Below, piece by piece: positions 1 to 9,175 of a stretch of 64,000 nt of DNA. Under the pieces are notes generated by a model that saw only the letters and a list, made by a program, of their open reading frames with translations, was not told the DNA's origin and did no database searches. Position numbers and translations under genes: made by a program. Source of the stretch: Bacillus sp. PK3_68. GTDB taxonomy: Bacteria > Bacillota > Bacilli > Bacillales > Domibacillaceae. Where the stretch lies: NCBI RefSeq assembly GCF_003600835.1, contig NZ_NQYC01000002.1, positions 123,501 through 187,500 of the forward strand, written 5' to 3'. Within the stretch, counting starts at the first letter, position 1. Each line of letters opens with the position of its first letter.

Positions 1-1
1 T

Positions 2-286
2 CGAGCAATTGGAAAAGGAATGGAATTCACGCGTGATAACCCGAGAAAAGCAGCGGAATCTATCACCTCCTACTTTGAAGGAATCGATGTAGAGATCCTT
101 GAAAAATCATTAATCGGATTAAAAGATACGTTTAAAGGCTACGGAGAAATGAATCAGGAAGCTTGGGATAATGCGCAAGATCCATTAGTTGAATTTGGAG
201 AGATGTCAGGTGTTTCTACCAAACAAGATACCACTGAAGATGTTATTTGGACAAACAATTATATCAAAGAAGCTTTTAAAAAATAA
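2..286 (+). CDS. ABC transporter substrate-binding protein, C-terminal end (partial)
   Basis: The reading frame is open from base 2, so the window cuts the gene and only about 94 C-terminal residues are visible. The stretch AIGKGMEFTRDNPRKAAE followed by an acidic helix and a short C-terminal tail resembles the end of NMT1/THI5- or SsuA/TauA-type periplasmic-binding proteins, which are lipoproteins in Gram-positive bacteria. The ATPase gene follows 29 bases later and the permease after that, the usual order for this importer type. The substrate cannot be read from the sequence; pyrimidine precursors, sulfonates and nitrate-like ligands are all possible. Confidence 0.75.
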   Translation, partial: RAIGKGMEFTRDNPRKAAESITSYFEGIDVEILEKSLIGLKDTFKGYGEMNQEAWDNAQDPLVEFGEMSGVSTKQDTTEDVIWTNNYIKEAFKK

Positions 287-315
287 TTAATCTAGAAAGG
301 AGAGAATCCAATTAA

Positions 316-1134
316 ATGGGGACTACAAAACCACTGCAAAAATTAAAACTGTCGACTCGTTTTTTAAATGTTACCTACGTAAACAATAAAACCGGCGTAG
401 AAGTGATTGCCTTAAAAAATATAAATCTGGATATTAAAGACGGCGAATTTATCTGTATCGTAGGACCAAGCGGCTGCGGGAAAACAACTTTTTTAAATAC
501 GGTAGCTGGCTTACTAAAGCCTAGCAAAGGAGAAATACTGCTGGACCAAAAGAAAATTGATGGCCCAGGCAAAGATAGGGCGATGGTTTTTCAAAATCCT
601 AGCCTCCTGCCTTGGAGAACAGTTTTAGATAACGTACTCTATGGAGCTGAGCTACAAAAACAAGTATCCACAGATAAAAAGCGGGAAGCTAAAGAATTTA
701 TTGAGATGGTTGGTTTAAAAGGCTATGAAAACCACTACCCTCATGAATTATCAGGGGGAATGCAACAGAGAGTAAATTTGGCTCGCGCATTGACAGTCAA
801 TCCATCATTGCTATTACTGGACGAGCCGTTTTCAGCATTGGACGCGCAAACTAGAGAATTTATGCAAAGGGAGTTACTCAGAATATGGAGCGAAACAAAG
901 AAGACCAGTATTTTTATTACACATCAAATTGATGAAGCCGTATTTTTAGCAGATAGGGTATTTGTCTTTGGAGCAAGACCTGGGCGCTTGGTGGAGATTA
1001 TAGATGTAAATACACCGAGACCAAGAGATCTCCATGTGAAGCGCAGTCCAGAATTTTTAACGTTTGTAGATCATATATGGTCTATTATTGAAAAGGAATC
1101 TTCAAAACAGGGTTTTGACGATAAAGAAAAGTAA
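316..1134 (+). CDS. ABC transporter ATP-binding protein (SsuB/TauB/NrtD family)
   Basis: A 272-residue ATPase that would energise import together with the flanking binding protein and permease. Visible motifs are Walker A GPSGCGKTT at residues 50-58, a Q-loop in MVFQNPSLLPW, the signature LSGGMQQR, Walker B LLLLDEP and a switch histidine in ITHQIDEA. FQ-P-LLPW and the C-terminal phrase on PGR are typical of the nitrate/sulfonate/taurine branch. An AAAGGAG site lies upstream, but its 13-base spacing to this ATG is long. The stop codon overlaps an ATG of the permease frame, so translation is probably coupled. Substrate unknown. Confidence 0.9.
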   Translation: MGTTKPLQKLKLSTRFLNVTYVNNKTGVEVIALKNINLDIKDGEFICIVGPSGCGKTTFLNTVAGLLKPSKGEILLDQKKIDGPGKDRAMVFQNPSLLPWRTVLDNVLYGAELQKQVSTDKKREAKEFIEMVGLKGYENHYPHELSGGMQQRVNLARALTVNPSLLLLDEPFSALDAQTREFMQRELLRIWSETKKTSIFITHQIDEAVFLADRVFVFGARPGRLVEIIDVNTPRPRDLHVKRSPEFLTFVDHIWSIIEKESSKQGFDDKEK

Positions 1135-1154
1135 TGAAGGGAAAGGAGACTATT

Positions 1155-1979
1155 ATGACTAAAGGTGCTATCCAAGTTGCACAATCGGAGCCTAAAATAA
1201 AAAAACCAAAGAAATTAAAAAAGGAGAAAAAACCTTTTATTATTAGCTCTGTTTCTGTTTTACTTTTTCTACTCCTCTGGGAAATTGCTTCCCAAAATGA
1301 ATGGATAAACCCATTATTTATCAGCTCACCAATTGAAATTTCACAAGCAGCATTTTTAATGGTACAGGAAGTCTCCTTTTGGGAAAATATGAAAGTAAGC
1401 GGTTACGAATTCTTAGCAGGTTTTGTTTTAGCTATACTTATTGGAATTCCAATTGGCGTGTTCTCGGGCTGGAACACTAACTTTAATGCAGTGGTCAATC
1501 CTTTTATTTCAGGACTATATGTCACTCCTAAAGTTGCTCTTTTACCCGTGATTGTCATTGCATTCGGAATTGGACCTGCATCCAAAATTGTTATAGTATT
1601 TTTGATGGCCTTCTTTCCAATAGTGATGAGCGCACAAAAGGCGATGTTAACTTTAGACCAAAATTTGATCAAAGCAGCAAGAACATTTAACGCAAGTGAG
1701 TTTCAAATTTTTAAAACAATAGCGTTGCCTTCAACCGTACCGTTTCTGTTGAATGGCATCCGCCTGGGGATCGGTCAAGGGCTAATCGCTGTAGTTGTAG
1801 GTGAGCTGTTTGCTTCAACAGCTGGCATTGGATATCAGTTAACAAGCAATGGCCAAAACTTACAAACAGATCGGATGTTTGTCGGAGTATTAGTAATTAC
1901 TATAACAGGTTTAATCCTTACTTCTTTATTGGGTATGATTGAAAAACGATTTTCCTCTTGGAAACCAGACCATAGTTAA
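1155..1979 (+). CDS. ABC transporter permease (SsuC/TauC family)
   Basis: Inner-membrane component of the same importer, with about six hydrophobic segments after a lysine-rich cytoplasmic N-terminus. The EAA-type loop that docks on the ATPase is visible around AARTFNASEFQIFKTIALPS. An in-frame ATG at 1134 overlaps the ATPase stop, but GAAAGGAG at 1141-1148 sits six bases before the ATG at 1155, so I choose the latter (274 residues). It is the last gene of the operon, and no obvious terminator hairpin follows directly. Confidence 0.88.
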   Translation: MTKGAIQVAQSEPKIKKPKKLKKEKKPFIISSVSVLLFLLLWEIASQNEWINPLFISSPIEISQAAFLMVQEVSFWENMKVSGYEFLAGFVLAILIGIPIGVFSGWNTNFNAVVNPFISGLYVTPKVALLPVIVIAFGIGPASKIVIVFLMAFFPIVMSAQKAMLTLDQNLIKAARTFNASEFQIFKTIALPSTVPFLLNGIRLGIGQGLIAVVVGELFASTAGIGYQLTSNGQNLQTDRMFVGVLVITITGLILTSLLGMIEKRFSSWKPDHS

Positions 1980-2179
1980 TAAATTTGGTTCTGATGCACA
2001 GATAGATAAAAATAGTAAACTCATATATTGCTAACGAACTCATACCTCTCAAGCCCAAACAATTGAAGTTTCTTCTGATCTTGGACAGATTGATTTACGA
2101 CATCAATCTGTTCTTTTTTGAGCATATACATCGCTTTGCTCAAATGTGACTTTGAAATAAAATGAAAGCTTTCAGAAAC

Positions 2180-2598
2180 TCAAGAACTGAGAATTCTTTT
2201 TACAGCAGCCAAGAAGGCTGGTAAATTATCATCATTCAAAAAGTGACCAGCGTTATCTACCGTCACCAATTGACAACTCGGAATCAGCTCAGAAACTTCC
2301 TGCAATTTGTTTTGAGGAATATGACCGGACCCACCTCCTATAATAAGAGACGGTATGCTTATGTGGTTAATACGCAGCCACCACTTGGGATTAGGCTCAT
2401 TAAGTTGATGTAAAATCGAAGGACAACTAGCCAATCAAACGGTAGAGGATCAAAAGGTTTCGAAGGGACTTCGATCGGCTTATCTCAAAAAGGAGGCGGA
2501 GTGTCTTCAACAATCAACCTTTCTCTCCTTGACGGAAATGTTTCCGATAAGAGATAGAATACTGTTTTGCCCATGGAATGACCAAGTAGCCAGTCCAT
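2180..2598 (-). pseudogene. alpha/beta hydrolase, degraded
   Basis: The C-terminal 84 residues are open (IPSLIIGGGSGHIPQNKL ... VDNAGHFLNDDNLPAFL), matching the last strands and catalytic-histidine region (AGH) of an alpha/beta hydrolase. Upstream on the same strand I can read DWLLGHSMGKTVFYLL, the nucleophile-elbow segment, and then IVEDTPPPF. This is followed by an in-frame TGA, DKPIEVPSKPFDPLPFDW and a frame change near 2420. The N-terminal third is absent: the frame begins just before the elbow at 2598, next to the terminator of the neighbouring gene. An internal stop plus a frameshift plus truncation make this a true relic rather than a sequencing slip. Confidence 0.75.
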
Positions 2599-2616
2599 AA
2601 TGCATACAAATATAAA

Positions 2617-2647
2617 AGAAGAAACCCCTATTTCAGGGGTTTCTTCT
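2617..2647 (-). terminator. Rho-independent terminator of the HDAC-family gene
   Basis: A perfect 12-base stem (AGAAGAAACCCC / GGGGTTTCTTCT) with a seven-base loop lies just past the stop codon of the minus-strand amidohydrolase gene. It is followed on that strand by a short T-rich tail. Confidence 0.75.
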
Positions 2648-2652
2648 AAAAA

Positions 2653-3774
2653 CTAAGCTTTCACAGTCAAATCCCAATAAGCTGATTGAATTTCCTTAAC
2701 CTTTAACACGTATTCTTTTTGAATATCATATAATTCGTCATATGGTAGGTCTTTAAATCCTTCTACAAAAGGATCTTCAACTTCTGTACGATTACCGCTC
2801 ATTTCCTCAACAATTGCTAAAGAACAGAAAGGTACGTATGCTGCACTATATCCGCCTTCATGACAAGCCACTAATTTACCTTCGCAGTGCTTCTCAGCTA
2901 CATCCATCATAAATTTAGTCATTTGTCTGTAACCATCTGCATTTACCATCATCCGTGCAAGTGGATCAAATATACCTGCATCCTGACCAGCAGAGATGAT
3001 AATTAGCTCCGGTTTAAATTGATCAGCAATAGGCTGTACAACTTCTTCTAACGCATACATGTATCCAGCGTTTCCTGTACCCGCAGGGAGTGGAATGTTA
3101 ATATTTCGACCAATCCCCTCTCCCTTACCAACATCCTCTCGACTTCCCCGGCCTGCTGGATACAAACGTTCTTGATGAAGTGAAATGAATAATACATTTG
3201 GGTCATCATAGAAAGCTGATTCCGTTCCATTTCCGTGATGCACATCCCAATCAAGAATCATAACACGCTCTAATCCAAGTACATTACGAGCGTACTTTGC
3301 TGCGATTGCAACGTTATTAAATAAACAGAAGCCCATCCCTTTATCTGCCTCAGCGTGATGGCCTGGAGGACGCGTTAATGCGTAAGCATTATCCACCTCA
3401 CCCTTAACAACAGATTCAACTGCTGTAATCGCTCCACCGGCCGATAGCAGGGCAATTTCGTAGGAACCTTTCCCTACGAGCGCTAGTTCACCTGCATCGC
3501 CAAAACCAGCTTCACTCAACTCTTTTACTTTATTTATATATGACTCGGGATGGTAAAAACTAATTTCTTTAATAGTTGCAGGGCGAGGTTTAATTTGAGT
3601 TAATTTGTCCATTAGTCCACTTACTTCAAGTAGATTTTTAAAGCGCCTTTTAGTTGCAGGGTTTTCAGAATGCACATCGGTTTCGATATAACCTCCAGGA
3701 GGCATAAACAAAGCACCATTCCCTGTATCATGCCAGAAATACTTCTCATCACAAATAAATGCTGTTTTCTTCAC
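2653..3774 (-). CDS. class II histone deacetylase family / acetylpolyamine amidohydrolase-like protein
   Basis: A zinc-dependent deacylase of the arginase/deacetylase fold. The active-site histidine pair is in RPPGHHAE (about residues 135-142) and the zinc ligands are in DWDVHHGNGT (about 175-184). The downstream SAGQDAG supplies the remaining aspartate. Bacterial relatives act on acetylated polyamines, acetylated proteins or other amides; the substrate here is unknown. The longest frame starts with an ATG at 3792. However, GGAGGGG at 3780-3786 is well placed for the GTG at 3774, giving VKKTAFICDEKYF and 373 residues, so I choose the GTG. It is transcribed divergently from the LuxR regulator across a large palindrome, suggesting local control. 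Confidence 0.88.
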   Translation of the reverse strand: MKKTAFICDEKYFWHDTGNGALFMPPGGYIETDVHSENPATKRRFKNLLEVSGLMDKLTQIKPRPATIKEISFYHPESYINKVKELSEAGFGDAGELALVGKGSYEIALLSAGGAITAVESVVKGEVDNAYALTRPPGHHAEADKGMGFCLFNNVAIAAKYARNVLGLERVMILDWDVHHGNGTESAFYDDPNVLFISLHQERLYPAGRGSREDVGKGEGIGRNINIPLPAGTGNAGYMYALEEVVQPIADQFKPELIIISAGQDAGIFDPLARMMVNADGYRQMTKFMMDVAEKHCEGKLVACHEGGYSAAYVPFCSLAIVEEMSGNRTEVEDPFVEGFKDLPYDELYDIQKEYVLKVKEIQSAYWDLTVKA

Positions 3775-3830
3775 CGTAACCCCTCCAATCATTTAATTCA
3801 TCCGCTGCTAATTTCATTAAATGACATTTT

Positions 3831-3878
3831 TAAGAATATTACTATCACCCGATCGGGTGATTTGATAGAATATTCTTA
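3831..3878. promoter_or_regulatory. 48-bp interrupted palindrome between divergent genes (candidate operator)
   Basis: TAAGAATATT at 3831 is mirrored by the sequence ending at 3878. The centre ATCACCCGATCGGGTGAT (3844-3861) is a perfect 18-base palindrome. It sits midway between the deacetylase start (3774) and the LuxR regulator start (3923), where an operator controlling both divergent promoters would be expected. Confidence 0.6.
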
Positions 3879-3922
3879 ATATTGTATTTTCATTACATTT
3901 AATCAGTTAAAGGAGGGATTTT

Positions 3923-4639
3923 ATGAACAGCTATACGTTGACCCCTAAAGAGTATGAGAAAATTATTCATTTTTCAGCCCAAATTACTTATCCAGTGGAA
4001 GATATCCGCTTACACATTCAACATAAATTAGAAGAATATTTTGGATTCACTCAAACCATCTTTTGGTATTCGGATGATCAAGGGAATTTAAGCGATCCTC
4101 TTAACTATAAACTAAGTGATAGAGCACTCATAGATTACTTGACTGAATATCATTTTTACGACCTCTTGCATCCAATGAAAAATGTAGAGTTATTTCGTGA
4201 AAAAAAAGTTATTCGATTAGCCGACCTTGTCTCAAGCGATCAGTATGAAAATTCACGTTTTTATCATTCGTTTTTGAAGAAATACGGGTTTCACGATGAA
4301 ATGGTAGTGGTGCTTGCTCATCAGGGGAAATTCGTAGGAGCCATTGGAATGGCTCAAAAAGAGAACACGAATAAATTTACAACTAATGATCGCAACATAT
4401 TACACCTCATATCAGACGTTATAGCATCTGTGCTTTTACATCAATTAAAAGATGAAAACGAATTTGGTCTATTGTCAAAAAGAGAGCAAGAGGTTGTTGA
4501 GCTGATTAAAAAAGGATGGACTAACCAAGTTATAGCAGATACATTGCACATCTCCGTAAACACGGTAAAGAAGCACTTACAAAATATTTATGAAAAATAT
4601 AGCGTAAATAACAGAACACAATTAGTCCAAAAACTATAA
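3923..4639 (+). CDS. LuxR-family transcriptional regulator with GAF-like sensor domain
   Basis: A 238-residue regulator. Residues of roughly 20-165 resemble a GAF-like ligand-binding domain. Residues of roughly 175-238 form a LuxR-type helix-turn-helix (LLSKREQEVVELIKKGWTN, then IADTLHISVNTVKKHLQNIY). There is no receiver aspartate, so it is probably ligand- rather than phosphorylation-controlled. AAAGGAGGG precedes the ATG with normal spacing. It is the likely regulator of the divergent deacetylase gene, probably through the palindrome between them; that is inference from position. Confidence 0.85.
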   Translation: MNSYTLTPKEYEKIIHFSAQITYPVEDIRLHIQHKLEEYFGFTQTIFWYSDDQGNLSDPLNYKLSDRALIDYLTEYHFYDLLHPMKNVELFREKKVIRLADLVSSDQYENSRFYHSFLKKYGFHDEMVVVLAHQGKFVGAIGMAQKENTNKFTTNDRNILHLISDVIASVLLHQLKDENEFGLLSKREQEVVELIKKGWTNQVIADTLHISVNTVKKHLQNIYEKYSVNNRTQLVQKL

Positions 4640-4884
4640 CTAACCTGCCTGGCATAAAGGATTGCAAAACTACATAAGAACGAGAACGATGGGGTTTATA
4701 CGAAGATCCATGTAAATTATAAACTAAATGTTATTTGCTCTAATACAACTTCTCCACGATTGATTAATTGAAACAAATTTTATAATTGTAAGTCTCAGTC
4801 TTTTGTTTCCATTAAACCGCTATTAGTACGAAGCCATCTATTGAAAAAAGCCCCCCGACAGCAGTCTAAGCGCAACAACTAAAA

Positions 4885-5350
4885 CTAAATTATGGTTATT
4901 GGAAAACGAGTTGTTTTTTTATGTTGTGTACTAAACGCTTTTTCTACATCATATACCTCTTCAACATAAACCTGGTGCCAGATTATAAATACAAGAATAG
5001 TCCAGATTTTACGGCTATTATCCTTTTTGTTATCTACGTGCTCTTGCAGCAGCCGCATCACTTTCTACTTGTTAAATAAATAGTCAGTCCTGCTTGCTTG
5101 AATTAAGTTAACCGCCCAATTGCACATTTTATCTTTTAGCCAGTAGCGGACTGGCACGGAAAAACCAAGCTTTTTACAATGTAAGACATGATCGGTCACA
5201 ATACCTGCTGCCGCTTTACGCAGGACTTATGTAGTCGTGCTGTTTTTAACTTTTTGAACTGTAGCAATCGTTGAAGCGATATCAAAGACTTCCCGATCCA
5301 AAAACGACGTACGCAATTCCAGCGAGTGAGCCATCGTCATAACCTGCTGA
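4885..5350 (-). pseudogene. asparagine synthetase (glutamine-hydrolysing), C-terminal remnant
   Basis: Reading the minus strand from about 5350 gives VMTMAHSLELRTSFLDREVF, then VLRKAAAGIV, HVLHCKKLGFSVPVRYWLKD, LLQEHVDNKKDNSRKIWTI and IIWHQVYVEE. These are the closing blocks of AsnB/AsnO-type synthetases. Two in-frame stops interrupt it (TAA before VLRKAA and TAG after DYLFNK), and the glutaminase and ATP-pyrophosphatase parts are missing. It is a dead fragment with no function expected. Confidence 0.75.
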
Positions 5351-5551
5351 CGGCCAGTAGATGGGATTGGTAATACCTGTATAAGATAAGTTTAATGTGC
5401 AATTAGACTGTTACATAGTATAGACGAATAGACACTATAAAAAAGTTTGCTCAAGGAGAGATTTTTACCGTTCATAAAGATTGCTTTCAGGAAAACTAAA
5501 ACACTCCCTTTATCTTTCCGTTCTTTCTTCATGCGCTTTCTAAATAAAAAA

Positions 5552-5575
5552 ACACGCTGCTATTGAGCAGCGTGT
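5552..5575 (-). terminator. terminator after the SLH-domain hydrolase gene
   Basis: A ten-base perfect stem (ACACGCTGCT / AGCAGCGTGT) with a four-base loop, followed on the minus strand by a run of seven T. It lies about 45 bases beyond the stop codon at 5622. Confidence 0.85.
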
Positions 5576-5621
5576 CATACGGTAGGCGAAAATAATTATT
5601 CTTGGTATTCTTTCATCTTTA

Positions 5622-7573
5622 TTACTTCTGTAAATGAATTGTCCGATATAGAAAGGCAGCAGTTTGTGCGCGTGTGACTTTTTGAGTCGGGCCAAATGTT
5701 CCATTTGAATTTCCGATAGCGATATTATGGGCTGCGAGAGCGTCGATATAAGGAGAGGCCCAGTACTCTTTATTTACATCCTTGAATGGCTTTGTCGGAT
5801 GCCCCTTCAAGTTAAAAGCGGCTGACAATAGTTTCGCTAATTGTGCACGAGTCAGTTCCTCATTTGGTCTGAATGTTCCATCCTTAAAACCGGAAATTAT
5901 ACCTTTTTGCTTAAGAAAGTGAATATACGGTAAGAATTCATTGTCAGATGCTACATCTTTAAATACAGTTGAATCTTTGGCAAGTGTGTGATCAAAGCCT
6001 AGGGCATTGGCTAAAAGTTTAGCAGCGTGTGCTCGTGTTACCGTTTTATTTGGCTGAAAACTGCCATCCTTGTATCCACTTATATACCCTTTATCAACGA
6101 GGAATTGGATTTCTTTATAAGCCCAAAAATCAGACCCGACATCTGTAAATGTCATAGAAGTCTTCTCTCCTTTTACCCAGTTGCCGATATCTTTAATAAC
6201 TTCTATTGGGACATTCGCTGGAATAGCATACTCAGAAAAATCAGGTTTTCCCTTATAGTTAACAAGCAAATGGATCAAATCAGGGTACATTTTATAAGAA
6301 ACATTTTTCCGTTTCGATAAAGCATTCTGCCAATCTTGCAAATCTGAAGGCGGTACTTGTAAATCCTTTGCTCCCTGCATAATAAATAAAGGAACATTTT
6401 GCTTAGCTGCTAGCTTTGTAGGGACATAGTCGCGAAGTTCATACCACCAATAGGCATTTGGAAGCTGAAACTCCTTTGGGATATGATCTTTAGAATAAGC
6501 GGGATTATTAATTAAAGCTATTTGTTGCTCCCAAAAAGCAAGATTTGCTTTTGCTGCTTCTAGCTGCTCAGGAGGCAATCCTTGTTTCTTCGCTCTTTCC
6601 AATGCATCTTTTTGCTGCTGTAACATCAAATCTTGAAACTTGCCGCTTGGTCCTGATACGATGATTCCACCTTTAATCAGGTTATTTTTATCCGTTTCCA
6701 AAATGCGCGGCATTGCATACCCGCCTTGACTATGCCCCAATACATAAACTTGATCACTCACTTCAGGCAGCGTATGTAACAGTTGGACCGCGTTTATCGC
6801 ATCCTGAATCGTTTCTTCTTGAAGGGTAAATTTAGGAGAGAAACCTGTCTTTAAATGATGTTCTCTTGTTACTTTTTCATACCGAAGAACAGCTATCCCC
6901 TCATTAGCCAGACCTACCGCCATATCCCGAAAAGCTTTAGTTGAGTTTAAGGATTCGTCTTGATCATTGGGTCCTGAACCATGCACCAGAACAATCGCTG
7001 GAAAGGGTCCTTTCCCTTGTGGAATAGTTAGCGTACCTGGAAGCGCAAACTCTCCTTCGCCAATCTTCACTTGCTGCTCAATATAATTCTCTTGTTTTTC
7101 ATATGTTGGTTTCTTATACTGACTTGGCGGTGAATAATAAAATGGGATAAAAAAGTCATCCACACGACCGGTTTCATCTAAATTAACAGTCACTTCCATA
7201 GGGGAAACCCCCCCTCATAGGTCATTACGATATTTGTATGTACGGCATTTCTTACTTTCTTTACAGATACTTGCTTACCGATTTTTCCAAAAACAGACGT
7301 TTTCGCCTGCCAAATATATGATAATTCTTGTTGGGTCATATGTTTTTTTAAATTTTCATTCAATAATGCATAGGCCTCGTCCCATTTTTCATTAGTAATT
7401 GCCGTTATAAATGAAGTGGCTATTTGTTCAGCATTTGCTGGCGCAATCGTGTTCACTGCTTCCTGCGCTTGTACATGAGATAAGTCATCAGCGGGAATCG
7501 CTATACCGCTTATACCGATAGCCGTTGCAAGTAAGACCGGACTAATCTTTTGCCATTTTTTATGATTTTTCAT
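5622..7573 (-). CDS. exported alpha/beta hydrolase with DUF3887-like N-domain and three SLH repeats (frameshift at C7)
   Basis: A cell-surface hydrolase. In order it has a signal peptide (MKNHKKWQKISPVLLATAIG), a DUF3887-like domain, an alpha/beta hydrolase core with nucleophile elbow GHSQGGYAMP and an AIVLVHGSGP oxyanion segment, and three SLH repeats (FTDVGSDFWAYKEI, FKDVASDNEFLPYI, FKDVNKEYWASPYI) that should bind secondary cell-wall polymer. The frame breaks at a run of seven C (7208-7214). One more base joins TYEGG to the second half as TYEGGVSPMEVTVN, so I annotate one gene of about 650 residues. The start is the ATG at 7573, five bases after GGAGGGG. The substrate is unknown; an ester or amide is likely. 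Confidence 0.8.
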
Positions 7574-7844
7574 TTTTCCCCTCCGTTCCATATTTCAGGA
7601 AAATACCTGTTAAACTTATAGTATAATAGGTGGATTAGTACTACAAGCTTTTCTAATAAAGTAATAAACTGGTTATTCAAAAAGACAGATCATTTATTTT
7701 CTTATCAGAAGACAAATGATCGTACTATTTGATTCAGTTTTTCCTGTCCCGCACCCATAATAAAGATAAAAATCCTTTATACTTTTTCTGCTTTCAAAAT
7801 AAAAATGATAAAATCATTAACATAAAGTAGCGGTGGTGTTCATT

Positions 7845-8375
7845 TTGATTAAGATGATTAAACAACTTGATGATGAAATTGTTTATTGGGAAGTTTGGCG
7901 AGATGGCAGAACTTTAGTAATACATTATGGCACTGTTGGAGATACTGGCGAAACCGAGGAAAAGAAATTGGCCTTATCTCAAAAGGCGAAAAAAGTAATG
8001 GATGAATTGGCCAATGAAAAAGCTAACGAAGGCTATGATTATTTAGATGAAGATGAATTATTTGAACTTGTTGTTCAATACCCTTGCGAAGAAAATCAAA
8101 TGGATGCAGTGCTTGAGAAGAGACACCATGTAGAGGAATTAATGAACGAATGTTTAGGCTGGACAGGCAATGGTGCGTGTGACGGTGGAGATATTGGCAG
8201 TGGAACAGCCAACATCTTTAATTATGTGGTAGACATAGAAAAAGCTACAAAAACCATCCTAAACGAATTAAAGAACAATAACTTTCTTGAGGGAGTAAAA
8301 ATGGCGTACTTTCATCCTGAAGAAGAGAGCTATATCGCTTTGTATCCTGAAGGGACGAAATTTGATCCCATATAA
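7845..8375 (+). CDS. WGR-domain protein
   Basis: The N-terminus contains a WGR-type domain (YWEVWRDGRTLVIHYGTVGDT, about residues 8-60), the fold found next to PARP catalytic domains and in stand-alone bacterial proteins. The rest is acidic and helical, ending with a compact region (ECLGWTGNGACDGGDIGSGT) that I cannot place. No catalytic domain is visible. The start is uncertain: the frame opens with a GTG at 7833, a TTG at 7845 is best spaced from GGTGG, and an ATG follows at 7854. It is a single gene bounded by a bidirectional terminator. Confidence 0.7.
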   Translation: MIKMIKQLDDEIVYWEVWRDGRTLVIHYGTVGDTGETEEKKLALSQKAKKVMDELANEKANEGYDYLDEDELFELVVQYPCEENQMDAVLEKRHHVEELMNECLGWTGNGACDGGDIGSGTANIFNYVVDIEKATKTILNELKNNNFLEGVKMAYFHPEEESYIALYPEGTKFDPI

Positions 8376-8404
8376 AAAAGCATTGAGATGACTCAATGCT
8401 TTTT
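8375..8404. terminator. bidirectional terminator between convergent genes
   Basis: An eight-base stem GCATTGAG / CTCAATGC with loop ATGA is flanked by A5 and T5 runs, so it can act in both directions. It separates the WGR gene from the convergent ABM gene. Confidence 0.85.
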
Positions 8405-8406
8405 CA

Positions 8407-8706
8407 TTAATTAGTAAAATCAATATTCTCAAAATGCTCCACTACTGGAAATGGATCATAGAAATGGTGCAATAACTCTTTCCACTCTTGATATTCCTTA
8501 GATTCCCTAAACCCTACGGTATGGTCTTCTAATGTTTCCCAGTTTACTAGAAGTAAATACCTTCCCTGGTCCTCCATACATCTCTGAAGAGTATGATTCA
8601 CATATCCATTCATTGATGAAATAATAGTTGAGGCTTTTTTGAACGTTTTCTCAAATTCCTTTTCTCTTCCTTGCTTTACCTGCAGCATGGCAGCTTCTAA
8701 TATCAT
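8407..8706 (-). CDS. antibiotic biosynthesis monooxygenase (ABM) domain protein
   Basis: A 99-residue small alpha/beta-barrel protein. The pattern MILEAAMLQVKQGREKEFEK ... SSMNGYVNHTLQRC ... YLLLVNWETLEDH ... FRESKEYQEWKELLHHFYDP is characteristic of ABM-fold dimers, which include small cofactor-free oxygenases and haem-degrading enzymes. The NWETLEDH block is the usual W-x-x-x-x-x-H signature. An AAAAGGAGG site precedes the ATG at 8706. It is a single-gene unit; the biological substrate is not predictable. Confidence 0.8.
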   Translation of the reverse strand: MILEAAMLQVKQGREKEFEKTFKKASTIISSMNGYVNHTLQRCMEDQGRYLLLVNWETLEDHTVGFRESKEYQEWKELLHHFYDPFPVVEHFENIDFTN

Positions 8707-9175
8707 GTAAAATCCTCCTTTTCTGGTTTTTATATATCATACGTCTTTGAATAGTTAACGTAAAGCTTGATAGAAAGCTAATTAAATTCTGAGTCAAATA
8801 ACTCCAATCACAAAGATAAAAGCAACGGATTTTTTAATTCGAGAAAGAATGAGTTAGTAAAGAAGCTCGTTAAATTAATTCTAGATTTTATTGTGTATAG
8901 CAGCTTTCTTGGTTATAGGGAGAGAACGCCTTGAAAATTTAAAACCAACTAAAAAAGACTGCCTTGCAGCAATCTTTTCTGTACTCTTCCTAAATCGATT
9001 TTATTTAAAGCTTGCTGCCGCACCAAGGACAAAATTCAATAGTAACTGTAGAACTCCCTCCATCATGGATGATTAACCCATACTCTCCATTGTCCTTACA
9101 ACAATAATTTTTCATTTCTTAGCATCCTTGCCTGAAGTATTTTCTCTATTTACATAACACTTGAAATAGCAGTGT
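8707..9175. other. intergenic stretch with possible coding remnants
   Basis: No intact gene is seen. On the plus strand near 8890-8990 the phrase CIAAFLVIGRERLENLKP is faintly reminiscent of an EamA-type transporter. Near 9025 the phrase GQNSIVTVELP resembles the last strand of a histidine kinase. Both are too short to call, and no ribosome site supports either. Confidence 0.3.

Noticed and set aside
8891..9076. A possible EamA-family transporter fragment
   Set aside because: Only about 30 residues are suggestive; too short and too ordinary in composition to call.
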